NCBI GenBank assembly: GCA_014650015.1
Contig: BMUD01000014.1
Span: 158,428 to 222,427 of the forward strand
Source of the DNA: Streptomyces griseoloalbus
Lineage (GTDB): Bacteria; Actinomycetota; Actinomycetes; Streptomycetales; Streptomycetaceae
Length of the DNA: 64,000 bases
Direction: 5' to 3'
Within the stretch, counting starts at the first letter, position 1, and each line of letters begins with the position of its first letter. The position numbers and the translations under genes were made by a program. Positions 8,105-16,801 of this stretch are shown in pieces. The notes under the pieces are model-generated. The model did not search any database, was not told where the DNA came from, and was given only the letters and a program-made list of their open reading frames with translations.

Positions 8105-9035
8105 CCTGGGCCGCGCTCGCTTCCCCGGTCACGGTGATCCCGCTCAGCAGCCGCTCGTAGGCCGGGCGGTCGAAGTCGCCGGCCGTGGGGGACAGGACCG
8201 TCGCCGCCGACAGAGCCGCTGCCCGGGTGAGGCGGTCGGGCCAGGGGCGGTGTTCCACCAGGGCCGAGAGCAGGCCCGCGACGACCGCGTCACCGGCGCC
8301 GGTCGGATTGCCCCGCAGCCGGGACGGCGGGGCCGCGCGCCAGCGGCCCTCGGGGCTCACCGCCAGCAGGCCCTCCGGGCCGAGCGAGGCGACCACCGTG
8401 CCCGCGCCGCGCCGACGGGCGTCCTGCGCGGCGCGCGACGGCTCGTGGAAGCCGGTGAGTTCGGCCAGTTCCTCGGCGTTCGGCTTGAGGATGTCGGGGC
8501 GCCCGGCGACCCCGCGGCGCAGCGCCGCCCCGCTGGTGTCGAGGAGGACCGGGACGCCGGCCGCGCGGGCGGTGCGGACCAGCCCCGCGTAGGCGCCCAC
8601 CGGGACACCCGGCGGCAGGCTGCCGCACAGGGCCACCGCCGAGACGGAGGCCAGCAGATCCCCGTACAGCTCCTGGAAGGCGGACCACTCGGCGTGGGCG
8701 ACGGTGGGGCCGGGCTCGTTGAGCTGGGTGGTGCCGCCGGACCGCTCGTCGACCACCGCGACGGTGCGCCGGGTCGTGCCGGACACCGGCACCAGCGCGT
8801 CCACCACCCCCGGCACCTCGGTGAGCCGGTCCCGCAGGATCCGTCCCGTCGTGCCGCCGGCGAAGCCGGTGACCGTCACCTCGTGGCCGAGGGCGGCGAG
8901 CACGCGGGCCACGTTGACCCCCTTGCCGCCGGGGCGTTCGGTCACCGCGGAGACCCGGTGGGAGGCGTACGGCCGCAGGGACGGTACGCGGTAGGTGATG
9001 TCGAGAGCGGTGTTCAGCGTGACCGTGAGGATCAC
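8094..9035 (-). CDS. PfkB family sugar-phosphate kinase (1-phosphofructokinase-like)
   Basis: Ribokinase-fold kinase of 313 residues. The N-terminal sugar-phosphate motif is GGKGVNVARVLAALG. The catalytic GAGD loop is NPTGAGDA with D249 as the expected base, and the nucleotide site includes LKPNAEELAELTG. This subclass phosphorylates fructose-1-phosphate, tagatose-6-phosphate or a similar ketose phosphate. It lies 118 bp downstream of nagA on the same strand, which suggests a role at the exit of amino-sugar catabolism. No PTS fructose genes adjoin it, so the exact substrate is open. Confidence 0.88.
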   Translation of the reverse strand: MILTVTLNTALDITYRVPSLRPYASHRVSAVTERPGGKGVNVARVLAALGHEVTVTGFAGGTTGRILRDRLTEVPGVVDALVPVSGTTRRTVAVVDERSGGTTQLNEPGPTVAHAEWSAFQELYGDLLASVSAVALCGSLPPGVPVGAYAGLVRTARAAGVPVLLDTSGAALRRGVAGRPDILKPNAEELAELTGFHEPSRAAQDARRRGAGTVVASLGPEGLLAVSPEGRWRAAPPSRLRGNPTGAGDAVVAGLLSALVEHRPWPDRLTRAAALSAATVLSPTAGDFDRPAYERLLSGITVTGEASAAQVSP

Positions 9036-9153
9036 CGGGCCGGACCTCCCCTCTTGCCTGCGCTTTCCGTGTGTCCGGGGGCACGATCATGCCAAACGGA
9101 CGGCGGTCGGCCCACCCCTCGGGCCGTCCACCGTCCACCGACGGCGGGACGGA

Positions 9154-10299
9154 TCAGCCCAGTTGGGGATCGACCACCCATTCCCCCCGGCGCATCACGC
9201 CCTTGAGGGCGAAGTCCGCGTCCAGAACCACCAGGTCGGCGTCCTTGCCGGGCTCCAGCGAGCCGATCCGGTCGTCCAGGCCCAGCAGCCGCGCCGGGTT
9301 GGCGGAGATCGCGGCGACCACGTCCTCGACGGGCAGCCCGTCCACCGTCACCGCCCGCTTGAAGGCGCGGTCCAGGGTGAGCGTGGAACCGGCGATGGAG
9401 CCGCCCTCCACCAGCCGGGCCACGCCCTCCGCGACCTCGACCTCCATGGGGCCCAGCATGTAGCGGCCGTCGCCGAAACCGGCCGCGTCCATCGCGTCGG
9501 TGATGAAGGCGACCCGGTCCCGGCCCGCGTGGTGGAAGGCGAGCTGCAGCGCGGCCGGATGCAGATGCGTGCCGTCGTCGATCAGCTCGACGGTGACCCG
9601 CTCGTCCTCCAGCAGGGCCGCGATCGGGCCGGGGGCGCGGTGGCCGAGCGGGGGCATCGCGTTGAACAGGTGGGTGGCGACGGTGGCGCCCGCGTCGATG
9701 GCCGCGACCGTCTGCTCGTACGTCGCGTCCGTGTGCCCGACCGCCGCGATCACCCCGTGCTCGGCGAGCAGCCGTACGGAGTCCAGGCCGCCCGGCAGCT
9801 CGGTGGCCAGGGTCATCATCCTCGCGTGGCCGTGCGCCGCGTCGATCAGCTTGCGGACCTCGGCCGGGTCCGGGTCGCGCAGCAGCTCCTCGTTGTGCGC
9901 GCCCTTGCGGCACGGGGAGATGAACGGCCCTTCGAAGTGGATGCCGGCGATCTCCTGCTGCTGGGCGAGCTCCGCCAGCATCCCGGCGTGCCGGGCGAGG
10001 AAGTCCAGGTCACCGGTGACGGCGGAGGCGATCACCGTGGTGGTGCCGTGCAGGCGGTGGGTGTGGACGCCCTTGAGGACGTCCTCGGCGGTGCCGCCGG
10101 CGAAGGAGGTGCCGCCGCCGCCGTGGTTGTGGATGTCGACGAACCCGGGGACCAGCCAGTGGCCGGACGCGTCGAGCGTCTCGGCGTGCTCGGGCGCCGC
10201 GGCCGCGATCCGCGTGCCCTCGACGATCACGCGGCCGTCGTCCACGGTCCCGGTGGGCAGTACCACCCGGGCACCGGTGAGAACCTTGGTGGGGGCCAT
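9154..10299 (-). CDS. nagA: N-acetylglucosamine-6-phosphate deacetylase
   Basis: Hydrolyses GlcNAc-6-phosphate to glucosamine-6-phosphate and acetate, the committed step in cytoplasmic use of GlcNAc from chitin or cell wall. Amidohydrolase fold: first metal motif HNH at 57-59, then HFEGPF, GHTDATYEQ, HLFNAMPPLGH and the catalytic-acid motif FITDAMDAAG. Length 381 is normal. The start ATG overlaps the nagK stop (TGATG), so the two are translationally coupled, and the dre sites before nagK should control both. Confidence 0.96.
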   Translation of the reverse strand: MAPTKVLTGARVVLPTGTVDDGRVIVEGTRIAAAAPEHAETLDASGHWLVPGFVDIHNHGGGGTSFAGGTAEDVLKGVHTHRLHGTTTVIASAVTGDLDFLARHAGMLAELAQQQEIAGIHFEGPFISPCRKGAHNEELLRDPDPAEVRKLIDAAHGHARMMTLATELPGGLDSVRLLAEHGVIAAVGHTDATYEQTVAAIDAGATVATHLFNAMPPLGHRAPGPIAALLEDERVTVELIDDGTHLHPAALQLAFHHAGRDRVAFITDAMDAAGFGDGRYMLGPMEVEVAEGVARLVEGGSIAGSTLTLDRAFKRAVTVDGLPVEDVVAAISANPARLLGLDDRIGSLEPGKDADLVVLDADFALKGVMRRGEWVVDPQLG

Positions 10300-11303
10300 C
10301 AGGTGGTTACCTCCGAGGGGTCAGTGGTCGAGGGGTCGGGGGTCGACGGGCCGGTGGCCGAAGGGGGCGTGGCCGAGGGGCCGGCGGGGTCGATCAGATC
10401 CCAGGCGAGGAGCCCCGCGCCCAGGCATCCGGCGGTGTCCCCGAGGGCCGCCGGGACCAGGGACGGCAGCTTCTGGAAGGTGACCCGCCGCCGGACTGCC
10501 TCCCGCAGCGGTGTGAACAAGGTTTCCCCCGCCTCGGCCAGCCCGCCACCGATGATCAGCGTGCGGGGGTCCAGCAGGGTGAGCGCGGTGACCAGCCCGT
10601 CGGCCAGGGCGTCCACCGCCTCCTGCCACACCTCGCGGGCCCGTACGTCCCCGGACTCGACGGCTTTCGCGCAGTCGGCCGCGTCGGCGCCGGGATCGCC
10701 GCAGGCCGCCGCCCACGCCTCGCTCACCGCCGCGGCGGACGCGAACCGCTCCAGACAGCCGCGCTGACCGCAGGGACAGGGGGCACCCCCGGGTCGTACG
10801 ACGACGTGACCGATCTCGCCCGCGAAGCCGTGCGCACCCGCCTCGACCCGGCCGTCGATGCCGATGGCGCCCGCGATCCCGGTGCCCAGCGGTACGAACA
10901 GGAAGCGGTCGGCGCCCCGGCCCGCGCCGATGCGGCCCTCGGCGAGCCCGCCGGCGCGCACGTCGTGGCCGAGGGCGACGGGGACACCGCCGAACCGTTC
11001 GGCGAGCAGGGCGCGCAGCGGGACGTCGCGCCAGCCGAGGTTGGCCGAGTAGACGGCGATGCCCGCCGCCTCGTCGACGATCCCGGGGACCGCGACGCCG
11101 ACGGCGGACGCGGCTTCGCCGTGCCGGCGGATGCCGTGGGCGCGCAGGTCGGCCGCGAAGTCGAGGACGTCCGCGACGACCGCGTCGGGGCCGCGTTCGC
11201 GGCCGGTGGCCCGGCGGGCCCGGTGCAGCAGCTCGCCGTCCGCCCCGACCAGGGCGGCCTTCATCGCGGTGCCGCCCACATCGAGGGCGATGACATGTCT
11301 CAC
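10299..11303 (-). CDS. nagK: ROK family N-acetylglucosamine kinase
   Basis: Phosphorylates GlcNAc to GlcNAc-6-phosphate for NagA. ROK features: phosphate-binding DVGGT at residues 8-12, the substrate motif and catalytic Asp in LGHDVRAGGLAEGR, GHVVV and the zinc cluster CPCGQRGCLE. The start is GTG at 11303; further upstream the frame only reads through the divergent gene. The last 30 residues are a low-complexity Pro/Ser/Thr tail absent from typical ROK kinases. The upstream spacer carries two dre sites. In S. coelicolor, nagKA is a DasR target. Confidence 0.93.
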   Translation of the reverse strand: MRHVIALDVGGTAMKAALVGADGELLHRARRATGRERGPDAVVADVLDFAADLRAHGIRRHGEAASAVGVAVPGIVDEAAGIAVYSANLGWRDVPLRALLAERFGGVPVALGHDVRAGGLAEGRIGAGRGADRFLFVPLGTGIAGAIGIDGRVEAGAHGFAGEIGHVVVRPGGAPCPCGQRGCLERFASAAAVSEAWAAACGDPGADAADCAKAVESGDVRAREVWQEAVDALADGLVTALTLLDPRTLIIGGGLAEAGETLFTPLREAVRRRVTFQKLPSLVPAALGDTAGCLGAGLLAWDLIDPAGPSATPPSATGPSTPDPSTTDPSEVTT

Positions 11304-11331
11304 GGGGGACAGTGTGGCCCGGGTACCCGCA

Positions 11332-11347
11332 AGAGGTCTAGTCCACT
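11332..11347. promoter_or_regulatory. DasR dre site 1 (nagK / sugar-binding protein promoter)
   Basis: AGAGGTCTAGTCCACT matches the dre consensus ACTGGTCTAGACCACT at 13 of 16 positions. It lies 29 bp upstream of the nagK start, in the spacer shared with the divergent binding-protein gene. Confidence 0.82.
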
Positions 11348-11349
11348 CA

Positions 11350-11365
11350 CGTGGTGTAGACCTTG
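11350..11365. promoter_or_regulatory. DasR dre-like site 2
   Basis: CGTGGTGTAGACCTTG matches the dre consensus at 10 of 16 positions, including the core GGTnTAGACC. It starts 18 bp after the start of site 1, about two helical turns, consistent with paired binding. Confidence 0.6.
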
Positions 11366-11423
11366 TTCCGATTATCGAAAACCGTTCGGATTGGCGCGGA
11401 GCGCCGGGGCAGGGGCAAGGCAA

Positions 11424-12692
11424 GTGCAGCGGCAGGTCGGGACAAGAGCGATCGCGGTGGTGTCCGCACTGGGACTGACGGGAGTCCTCGGCGGTTGCGG
11501 AGTCGGCGGCGGATCGTCGGACGTGACCCTGAGGCTGGTCGCCGCCGACTACGGCGACAGCGCGGCCAACAGCTCCGAGAAGTACTGGGCCGACCTGGTC
11601 GAGCGGTACGAGTCCGAGCACCCCGACGTGAAGATCGACGTCAGCGTCTACTCCTGGAACGACGTCGACCGCAAGGTCAAGGAGATGGTCGACGCGGGCG
11701 ACCCGCCGGACCTGGCGCAGATCGGCGCGTACGCCGACTACGCGGCCGAGGGGAAGCTCTACAAGGCCGGTGACCTGCTCTCCATCCCCGTCCAGGCGGA
11801 CTTCCTCTCGCAGCTGGCCATCGCGGGGGAGGTCAACAGCGTGCAGTACGGCATGCCGTTCGCCTCCTCCACGCGGGTGCTCTTCTACAACAAGGAGCTG
11901 TTCGCCGAGGCCGGCATCACCCCGCCGAAGACCTGGGACGACCTCGCCGCGAACGCCGAGGCGCTCAAGGCCCGGGGTGTGAAGTACCCGTACGCGCTGC
12001 CGCTCGGCCCGGAGGAGGCGCAGGCCGAGACCATGCAGTGGCTGCTCAGCGGTGGGGGCGGCTTCAAGGACATCACGGGCGTCTACAGCGTCGACTCCGT
12101 GCAGAACGTCCAGACCTTCACCTGGCTGAAGGACGAGCTGGTCGGCAAGGGCCTCACCGGCCCCGTCGAGCCCGGCAAGCTGAACCGGGCCGACGCGTTC
12201 GCCGCGTTCGCGGCCGGTGACGTCGGCATGCTCAACGGGCACCCCTCGCTGATGGGGATGGCCGAGAAGAAGGGCGTGAAGTTCGGCATGGTGCCGACGC
12301 CGGGGGTCGACGGCCAGAGCCCGTCCACGCTCGGTGTCGCCGACTGGATGATGGCCTTCAACAAGAACGGCCACCGCGAGCAGGTGGGCGACTTCCTCGA
12401 CTTCGTCTACAGCGAGGAGAACGTGCTCGACTTCTCCCGCGAGTACCACCTGCTGCCGGTCACCATCTCGGCGTCCCGCGCGATGGCCGCGGCCGACGAG
12501 GGCAAGGACCTCAAGCCCTTCCTCGACCAGCTGCCGACCTCGGAGCTCTACCCGGTCGGCAACACCTCCTGGGCGACGGTCAACGCGGCGGTCAAGAAGC
12601 AGATCGGCAAGGCGGTCGCCCCGAACGGCAGCCCCGAGGGCGTCCTGGGCGGCCTCCAGGCGACGGCGACGCGCGCGGAGAACGCGGAGTAG
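11424..12692 (+). CDS. ABC transporter sugar-binding lipoprotein
   Basis: Extracellular solute-binding protein of family 1, 422 residues. The GTG start at 11424 gives a short signal peptide with lipobox LGGC ending at Cys25. Further upstream the frame is antisense to nagK. Family features include YSWNDVDRKVKEMVDAGDPPDLAQIG, an FYNKELFAEAGITPPKTWDDL strand and AFAAGDVGMLNGHPSLMG. No permease or ATPase genes adjoin it, so it must share components encoded elsewhere (in Streptomyces the MsiK ATPase serves many sugars). The dre sites in its promoter suggest an amino-sugar or chitooligosaccharide ligand. Confidence 0.9.
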   Translation: MQRQVGTRAIAVVSALGLTGVLGGCGVGGGSSDVTLRLVAADYGDSAANSSEKYWADLVERYESEHPDVKIDVSVYSWNDVDRKVKEMVDAGDPPDLAQIGAYADYAAEGKLYKAGDLLSIPVQADFLSQLAIAGEVNSVQYGMPFASSTRVLFYNKELFAEAGITPPKTWDDLAANAEALKARGVKYPYALPLGPEEAQAETMQWLLSGGGGFKDITGVYSVDSVQNVQTFTWLKDELVGKGLTGPVEPGKLNRADAFAAFAAGDVGMLNGHPSLMGMAEKKGVKFGMVPTPGVDGQSPSTLGVADWMMAFNKNGHREQVGDFLDFVYSEENVLDFSREYHLLPVTISASRAMAAADEGKDLKPFLDQLPTSELYPVGNTSWATVNAAVKKQIGKAVAPNGSPEGVLGGLQATATRAENAE

Positions 12693-12702
12693 CCTGCCGG
12701 AC

Positions 12703-12966
12703 ATGGACGTGGGGGACGAGGAGCAGGAGACGCACGAGACCGGCCGGCTGGGCCGGCGCGAGCAGGACGTCCTCGCGCTGGAACGCCGCGGCTTCACCGG
12801 CCCCGGCGTGAAGGAACGGGCCATCCGCGAGGAACTGGGCCTGGCCCCGGTCCGCTACTACCAGCTCCTCAACGCCCTCCTCGACGACCCCCGCGCCCTC
12901 GCCCACGACCCGGTGACGGTGAACCGCCTGCGCCGCGTCCGGGACACCCGCCGCACGGAACGCTGA
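12703..12966 (+). CDS. DUF3263 small protein
   Basis: 87-residue actinobacterial protein of the DUF3263 family. The conserved core, from LGRREQDVLALERR to PVRYYQLLNALLDDP, looks like a compact helix-turn-helix, so it may bind DNA, but function is unknown. It starts 11 bp after the stop of the sugar-binding protein gene and may share its transcript. The stop codon and last 13 codons lie in the first copy of a 74-bp tandem repeat. Confidence 0.85.
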   Translation: MDVGDEEQETHETGRLGRREQDVLALERRGFTGPGVKERAIREELGLAPVRYYQLLNALLDDPRALAHDPVTVNRLRRVRDTRRTER

Positions 12967-13144
12967 GCGCCGTCAGCCGATCCGGTCCGCCGGTGCCGCG
13001 CCTGCGCCGGGTCCGGGACACCCGCCGCACGGAACGCTGAGCGCCGTCAGCCGGTCCGGTCCGCCGGTGCCGCGCCTGCGCCGCGTCCGGGACACCCGCC
13101 GTACGGAACGCTGAGCGCCGTCAGCCGGTCCGGTCCGCCAGTGC
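12925..13144 (+). repeat. 74-bp tandem repeat, three copies, across a convergent gene junction
   Basis: Three near-identical 74-bp units start at 12925, 12999 and 13073. Copy 1 holds the end of the DUF3263 gene; copy 3 holds the end of otsB. Each unit therefore carries both gene ends, and the junction itself was triplicated. Each copy also contains the small inverted repeat GCTGA-N6-TCAGC around the DUF3263 stop. Confidence 0.92.
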
Positions 13145-14020
13145 CCGCAGCAGGCGTACGACCCCCGCGGGGCCGTCGACCACCACGTCGGCGCGGTCGC
13201 GCAGTTCCGTGACCTCGTCGCTGCCGCTGCACACCAGCAGCCCCGGGACGCCGCTGTCGCGGAGTTTGTCGACGGCGGTGTAGGCGGGGAGGTCGCCCAG
13301 GTCGTCACCGGCGTACAGGACCGACTCGGCGCCGATCCTCCGGGCGTACTCCATCAGGGCGACGCCCTTGTCCATGCCGGGCGGGCGCAGCTCCAGCACC
13401 ATGCGGCCCGGCTCGACGATCAGGCCGTGCCGGGTGGCGAGGTCGGTGAGCGGCTCGCGCAGCGCCTCGAAGGCGGCCTGCGGGTCGCCGGCCCGCCGGG
13501 TGTGGACGGCCACCGCCCGGCCCTTCTCCTCGATCCAGGTGCCCTGCCACGCGCCGACCCGGTCGAGCAGCCCCGGCAGCTCCGCGCGGGCGGCGGCGAC
13601 GCCGGGGTGCGGGGCGGGCGCGGTGACCGTACCGGTGACGGCGTCCCAGCGCTCGGCGCCGTAGTGGCCGAGGACGACGAGGTGCTCCAGACCGGGGACG
13701 CCCGCGAAGCCCCCGTGCCGCACCGCGACACCCGCCGGCCGGCCGGTGACGACCGCGACCGCGGCCACCTTCGGCGCGAGGGCGGCGAGTGCGGGCACCG
13801 CGTCCGGGTGCGCGCGGGCCTGCTCGGGGTCGGCCACGATCGGCGCGAGCGTCCCGTCGAAGTCGAGCCCGATCAACGCCTTCCCCGGCCGCGCGAGAAG
13901 AGCCTCGAGCCCCTCCCGCCCGGCCCGCGCGGCGGGTGTCGGCAGGTCACCGGTGGCACCGCCTTCCGGGGTGTGCCCGTCCGTGGCCTTCGGGTCCGTG
14001 GAATCCGTATGGCTGCCCAT
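13121..14020 (-). CDS. otsB: trehalose-6-phosphate phosphatase
   Basis: HAD-superfamily phosphatase of 299 residues that removes phosphate from trehalose-6-phosphate. The motif-I aspartates are in DFDGT (53-57), motif II is the VTGRP strand, the lysine motif is PPGMDKG and the motif-IV acids are GDDLGD. The N-terminal 45 residues are a disordered Ser/Thr/Gly extension. It is the last gene of a three-gene same-strand group with otsA and the glucosyl-3-phosphoglycerate synthase, 56 bp after otsA. Confidence 0.95.
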   Translation of the reverse strand: MGSHTDSTDPKATDGHTPEGGATGDLPTPAARAGREGLEALLARPGKALIGLDFDGTLAPIVADPEQARAHPDAVPALAALAPKVAAVAVVTGRPAGVAVRHGGFAGVPGLEHLVVLGHYGAERWDAVTGTVTAPAPHPGVAAARAELPGLLDRVGAWQGTWIEEKGRAVAVHTRRAGDPQAAFEALREPLTDLATRHGLIVEPGRMVLELRPPGMDKGVALMEYARRIGAESVLYAGDDLGDLPAYTAVDKLRDSGVPGLLVCSGSDEVTELRDRADVVVDGPAGVVRLLRALADRTG

Positions 14021-14076
14021 ACCGCCAACCTATCCACGCCCGCGCGCTCGCACGCCTGCCAGTCCGGCCATACCGG

Positions 14077-15492
14077 TCAGCCGGGCGTTTCGTCCCGCAG
14101 CGCGTCCAGCTGGCCCAGGAACCACTGGGCCGGCGGGAGCGCGGTCGCCGCCGCGGCCAGGCGCTTGCCGCGGTCGGCGCGCTCCCCCGCCCCCATCGTC
14201 AGCGCCTCGTGGAGGGCGTGGGCGGTCTCGACGACGTCGTAGGGGTTGACGGTGATCGCGTCCTCGCCCAGTTCCTCGTGGGCGCCCGCCTCCCGCGACA
14301 GGACCAGAGCGCAGCCCGCGTCGGAGACGACCGGGACCTCCTTGGCGACCAGGTTCATGCCGTCGCGGATCGGGTTGACCAGGGCGACGTCCGCCAGCCG
14401 GTAGGCGGCCAGCGAGCGCGCGAAGTCGTCCTTGACGTGCAGGACGACCGGCCGCCAGCCCGGCGTCCCGTACCGCTCGTTGATCTCCTCCGCCACCCGC
14501 CGCACCTCGGCGGTGTAGTCGCGGTACACGGCGAGATCCTGCCGGGAGGGGTAGGCGAAGGCGACGTGCACGACGCGTTCGCGCCACTCGGGGTGGTCCT
14601 CCAGGAGCTGCCGGTACGCCAGCAGACCGCGCACGATGTTCTTCGACAGCTCGGTGCGGTCGACCCTGACGATCGTCCGGCGCGCCCCGCCGTCGGGAGC
14701 CGTGCCGATCTCCTCCCGCAGCGCGACGATCCGCTCCTCGACGTCCGCCTCGTGGGACCGGGCACGCAGGAAGTCCGCGTCCGCCCCCAGCCCGTGCACC
14801 CCGATGCGGGTGTCCCCGAGCCCGCCCGCGAACCGCTCGCAGCACGCGGTGAACGCCTGTGCCCAGCGGTGGGTGAGGAAGCCGAGCCGGTCGGCGCCCA
14901 GCATCCCGCGCAGCACCTGATCCGCGATGTCGTCGGGCAGCATCCGGAAGTACTCCGGCGGCGCCCACGGGGTGTGCGAGAAGTGACCGATGCGCAGGTC
15001 GGGACGGAGCGCGCGGAGCATGCCCGGCACCAGCGTCAGGTGGTAGTCCTGCACGACCACCGCGGCCCCCTGCGCGGCCTCCTCGGCCAGCGCCTCGGCG
15101 AACGCGCGGTTGTAGGCCTCGTAGGACGCCCACTGGCGGCGGAACTCCGCGTCGAAGACCGGCTCCAGCGGTGTCTGGTACAGCATGTGGTGCACGAACC
15201 ACAGGACCGAGTTGGCGATCCCGTTGTACGCGTCCGCGTGCACGTCCGCCGGGACGTCCAGCATCCGTACGCCGTCCTCGCCGACCCCGCGCCGTACGGC
15301 CTCGCGGTCGCCGTCGGACAGTGCCGAGCACACCCACAGCGCCCCCGCGTCCGGCCCGATCGCCGACAGCCCGGACACCAGCCCGCCGCCGCCCCGCCGG
15401 GCCCGCAGCGAACCGTCCTCACGCACGTCGTACGACACCGGTCCCCGATTGGAGGCGACCAGCACCTGAGCAGCACCGAAGCTTGAAGCCAT
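14077..15492 (-). CDS. otsA: trehalose-6-phosphate synthase
   Basis: GT20 retaining glycosyltransferase that joins UDP- or GDP-glucose to glucose-6-phosphate. Typical features: VLVASNRGPVSY at the N-terminus, the acceptor motif VVVQDYHLTLVPGMLR, GHFSHTPW, RVDRTELSKNIVRGL and the C-terminal donor motif RDGMNLVAKE. I start at the ATG at 15492 (MASSFGAAQVLVASN), because the first 10 residues of the longer frame are not family-like. About 471 residues, the expected size. With otsB it forms the OtsAB trehalose route for osmotic and desiccation stress. Confidence 0.95.
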   Translation of the reverse strand: MASSFGAAQVLVASNRGPVSYDVREDGSLRARRGGGGLVSGLSAIGPDAGALWVCSALSDGDREAVRRGVGEDGVRMLDVPADVHADAYNGIANSVLWFVHHMLYQTPLEPVFDAEFRRQWASYEAYNRAFAEALAEEAAQGAAVVVQDYHLTLVPGMLRALRPDLRIGHFSHTPWAPPEYFRMLPDDIADQVLRGMLGADRLGFLTHRWAQAFTACCERFAGGLGDTRIGVHGLGADADFLRARSHEADVEERIVALREEIGTAPDGGARRTIVRVDRTELSKNIVRGLLAYRQLLEDHPEWRERVVHVAFAYPSRQDLAVYRDYTAEVRRVAEEINERYGTPGWRPVVLHVKDDFARSLAAYRLADVALVNPIRDGMNLVAKEVPVVSDAGCALVLSREAGAHEELGEDAITVNPYDVVETAHALHEALTMGAGERADRGKRLAAAATALPPAQWFLGQLDALRDETPG

Positions 15493-15552
15493 ACGCCTCA
15501 ACCTAGCCCGGCCCATGAGCACTCAAACGTACGGATCCGCCGTATACGACCC

Positions 15553-16530
15553 TCAGGCCACCCTGCGCGTCCGGTACTCCGCGATCTCCGCCATCGGGGG
15601 GCGTTCCTCCGTGTCGACTGAGTACGTGCGGGGTTCGAAGGCGTCGCCGGTGCGCTCGAACTGGGTGAGGGACGGCCGGATGAGATGGCCGCGGGCCAGG
15701 CGCAGCTGGGCGGTGCGGTAGATCGCGGCGGCCATGCGGCCGAGGGCCTGGCCGTCCTGGTGGCGGTGTCTGCGGACGCCGACGTCGACCTGGGCCAGGG
15801 CGTCCAGGCCCACCAGGTGCAGGGCGTCGACCAGCATGCCGAGCTCGACGCCGTACCCGACGGGGAAGGGGAGCTGTTCCAACAGGGTGCGGCGGGCCGC
15901 GTACTCGCCGCCCAGCGGCTGGACGAAGCCGGCCAGCCGGGGCCAGTGCATGTTCAGCAGCGGGCGGGCCACCAGTTCCGTCACCCGGCCGCCCTGACCG
16001 GCGGCAGTGCCGAGCGGACGGTCGTACATGGCCTTGACCAGCTGCACGTCCGGCTCGGTGAGCAGCGGGCCGACGATGCCGGAGACGAAGTCGGAGGAGA
16101 ACTCCCTGAGGTCCGCGTCGACGAAGCAGACGATGTCGCCCCGGGTGACCAGCAGGGACCGCCACAGCACCTCGCCCTTGCCGGGCACCGCCGGTATCCG
16201 GGGCAGGATCGCGTCCCGGTGCACCACGGTCGCGCCCGCTGCCGCCGCCACCCGCGCCGTGCGGTCGGTCGAGCCCGAGTCGACCACCACGACCTCGTCG
16301 ACCAGCGGGGCCCGGAGCACCAGGTCGCGCCGGATCACCGACACGATCTCGCCGACCGTCGCCTCCTCGTTGAGCGCGGGCAGCACCACGCTCACCGTCT
16401 GACCCGTGGCACGCTTCGCGGCCAGGACCCGGTGGAGCGGGCGGTCGGCCGCCGACCAGGAACGGTCGGTCAGCCAGCGCTCGACTTCTTCCAGCACGAC
16501 TCCCCGGCTCCTCACTGGCCTGTGATCCAT
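15553..16530 (-). CDS. gpgS: glucosyl-3-phosphoglycerate synthase (GT2-like)
   Basis: Transfers glucose from an NDP-glucose to 3-phosphoglycerate, the first step to glucosylglycerate and, in mycobacteria, methylglucose lipopolysaccharide. Features: VSVVLPALNEEATVGEIV, VVDSGSTDRT, the metal-binding DADLREF and PLGGEYAARR, with the acceptor-region YGVELGMLVDA. 325 residues, close to GpgS. The start ATG at 16530 is divergent from the riboswitch-controlled thrC; a GTG a few codons in, just after GGAG, is an alternative. It heads the gpgS-otsA-otsB group. No GpgP phosphatase is seen here. Confidence 0.9.
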   Translation of the reverse strand: MDHRPVRSRGVVLEEVERWLTDRSWSAADRPLHRVLAAKRATGQTVSVVLPALNEEATVGEIVSVIRRDLVLRAPLVDEVVVVDSGSTDRTARVAAAAGATVVHRDAILPRIPAVPGKGEVLWRSLLVTRGDIVCFVDADLREFSSDFVSGIVGPLLTEPDVQLVKAMYDRPLGTAAGQGGRVTELVARPLLNMHWPRLAGFVQPLGGEYAARRTLLEQLPFPVGYGVELGMLVDALHLVGLDALAQVDVGVRRHRHQDGQALGRMAAAIYRTAQLRLARGHLIRPSLTQFERTGDAFEPRTYSVDTEERPPMAEIAEYRTRRVA

Positions 16531-16637
16531 CTCGCGGTTCGGACGACTATCTCAACCATGCAGGCCTTCGGTTACAGTCTTGAACAACGCCGATGACCTC
16601 CGCACGCCGGGGTCGTCGCGCCGACAACTGAACACCG

Positions 16638-16781
16638 CTCATCCAGAGGGGCAGAGGGATACGGCCCGATGAAGCCCCGGCAACCCTCCAGTCGGTTCTT
16701 GTCACACGGACGTGGCGAGGCTCCCGGCTAGGGAAGGTGCCAAATCCGTCTCACGGCGAGATGCGCCGTGAGGAAGATGAG
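16638..16781 (+). promoter_or_regulatory. SAM-I (S-box) riboswitch upstream of thrC
   Basis: The S-box core is easy to read: CCCGATGAAGCCCCGGCAACC, split here only for length, then GGTGCCAAATCC. The outer stem P1 pairs CTCATC (16638-16643) with GATGAG (16776-16781). P4-like arms CTCACGGCG and CGCCGTGAG lie just before the 3' strand of P1. The 3' strand runs straight into GGAGAAAGG, the Shine-Dalgarno of thrC. There is no terminator hairpin between the aptamer and the gene, so control is probably at translation start. Confidence 0.93.
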
Positions 16782-16801
16782 GAGAAAGGGCCTCGCCTCA
16801 C

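Noticed and set aside
16638-16781. SAM-IV rather than SAM-I riboswitch
   Set aside because: The core CCCGATGAAGCCCCGGCAACC, split by a large P3, with GGTGCCAAATCC and a P4-like hairpin before P1 fits the S-box (SAM-I) layout; the SAM-IV core differs as I recall it.
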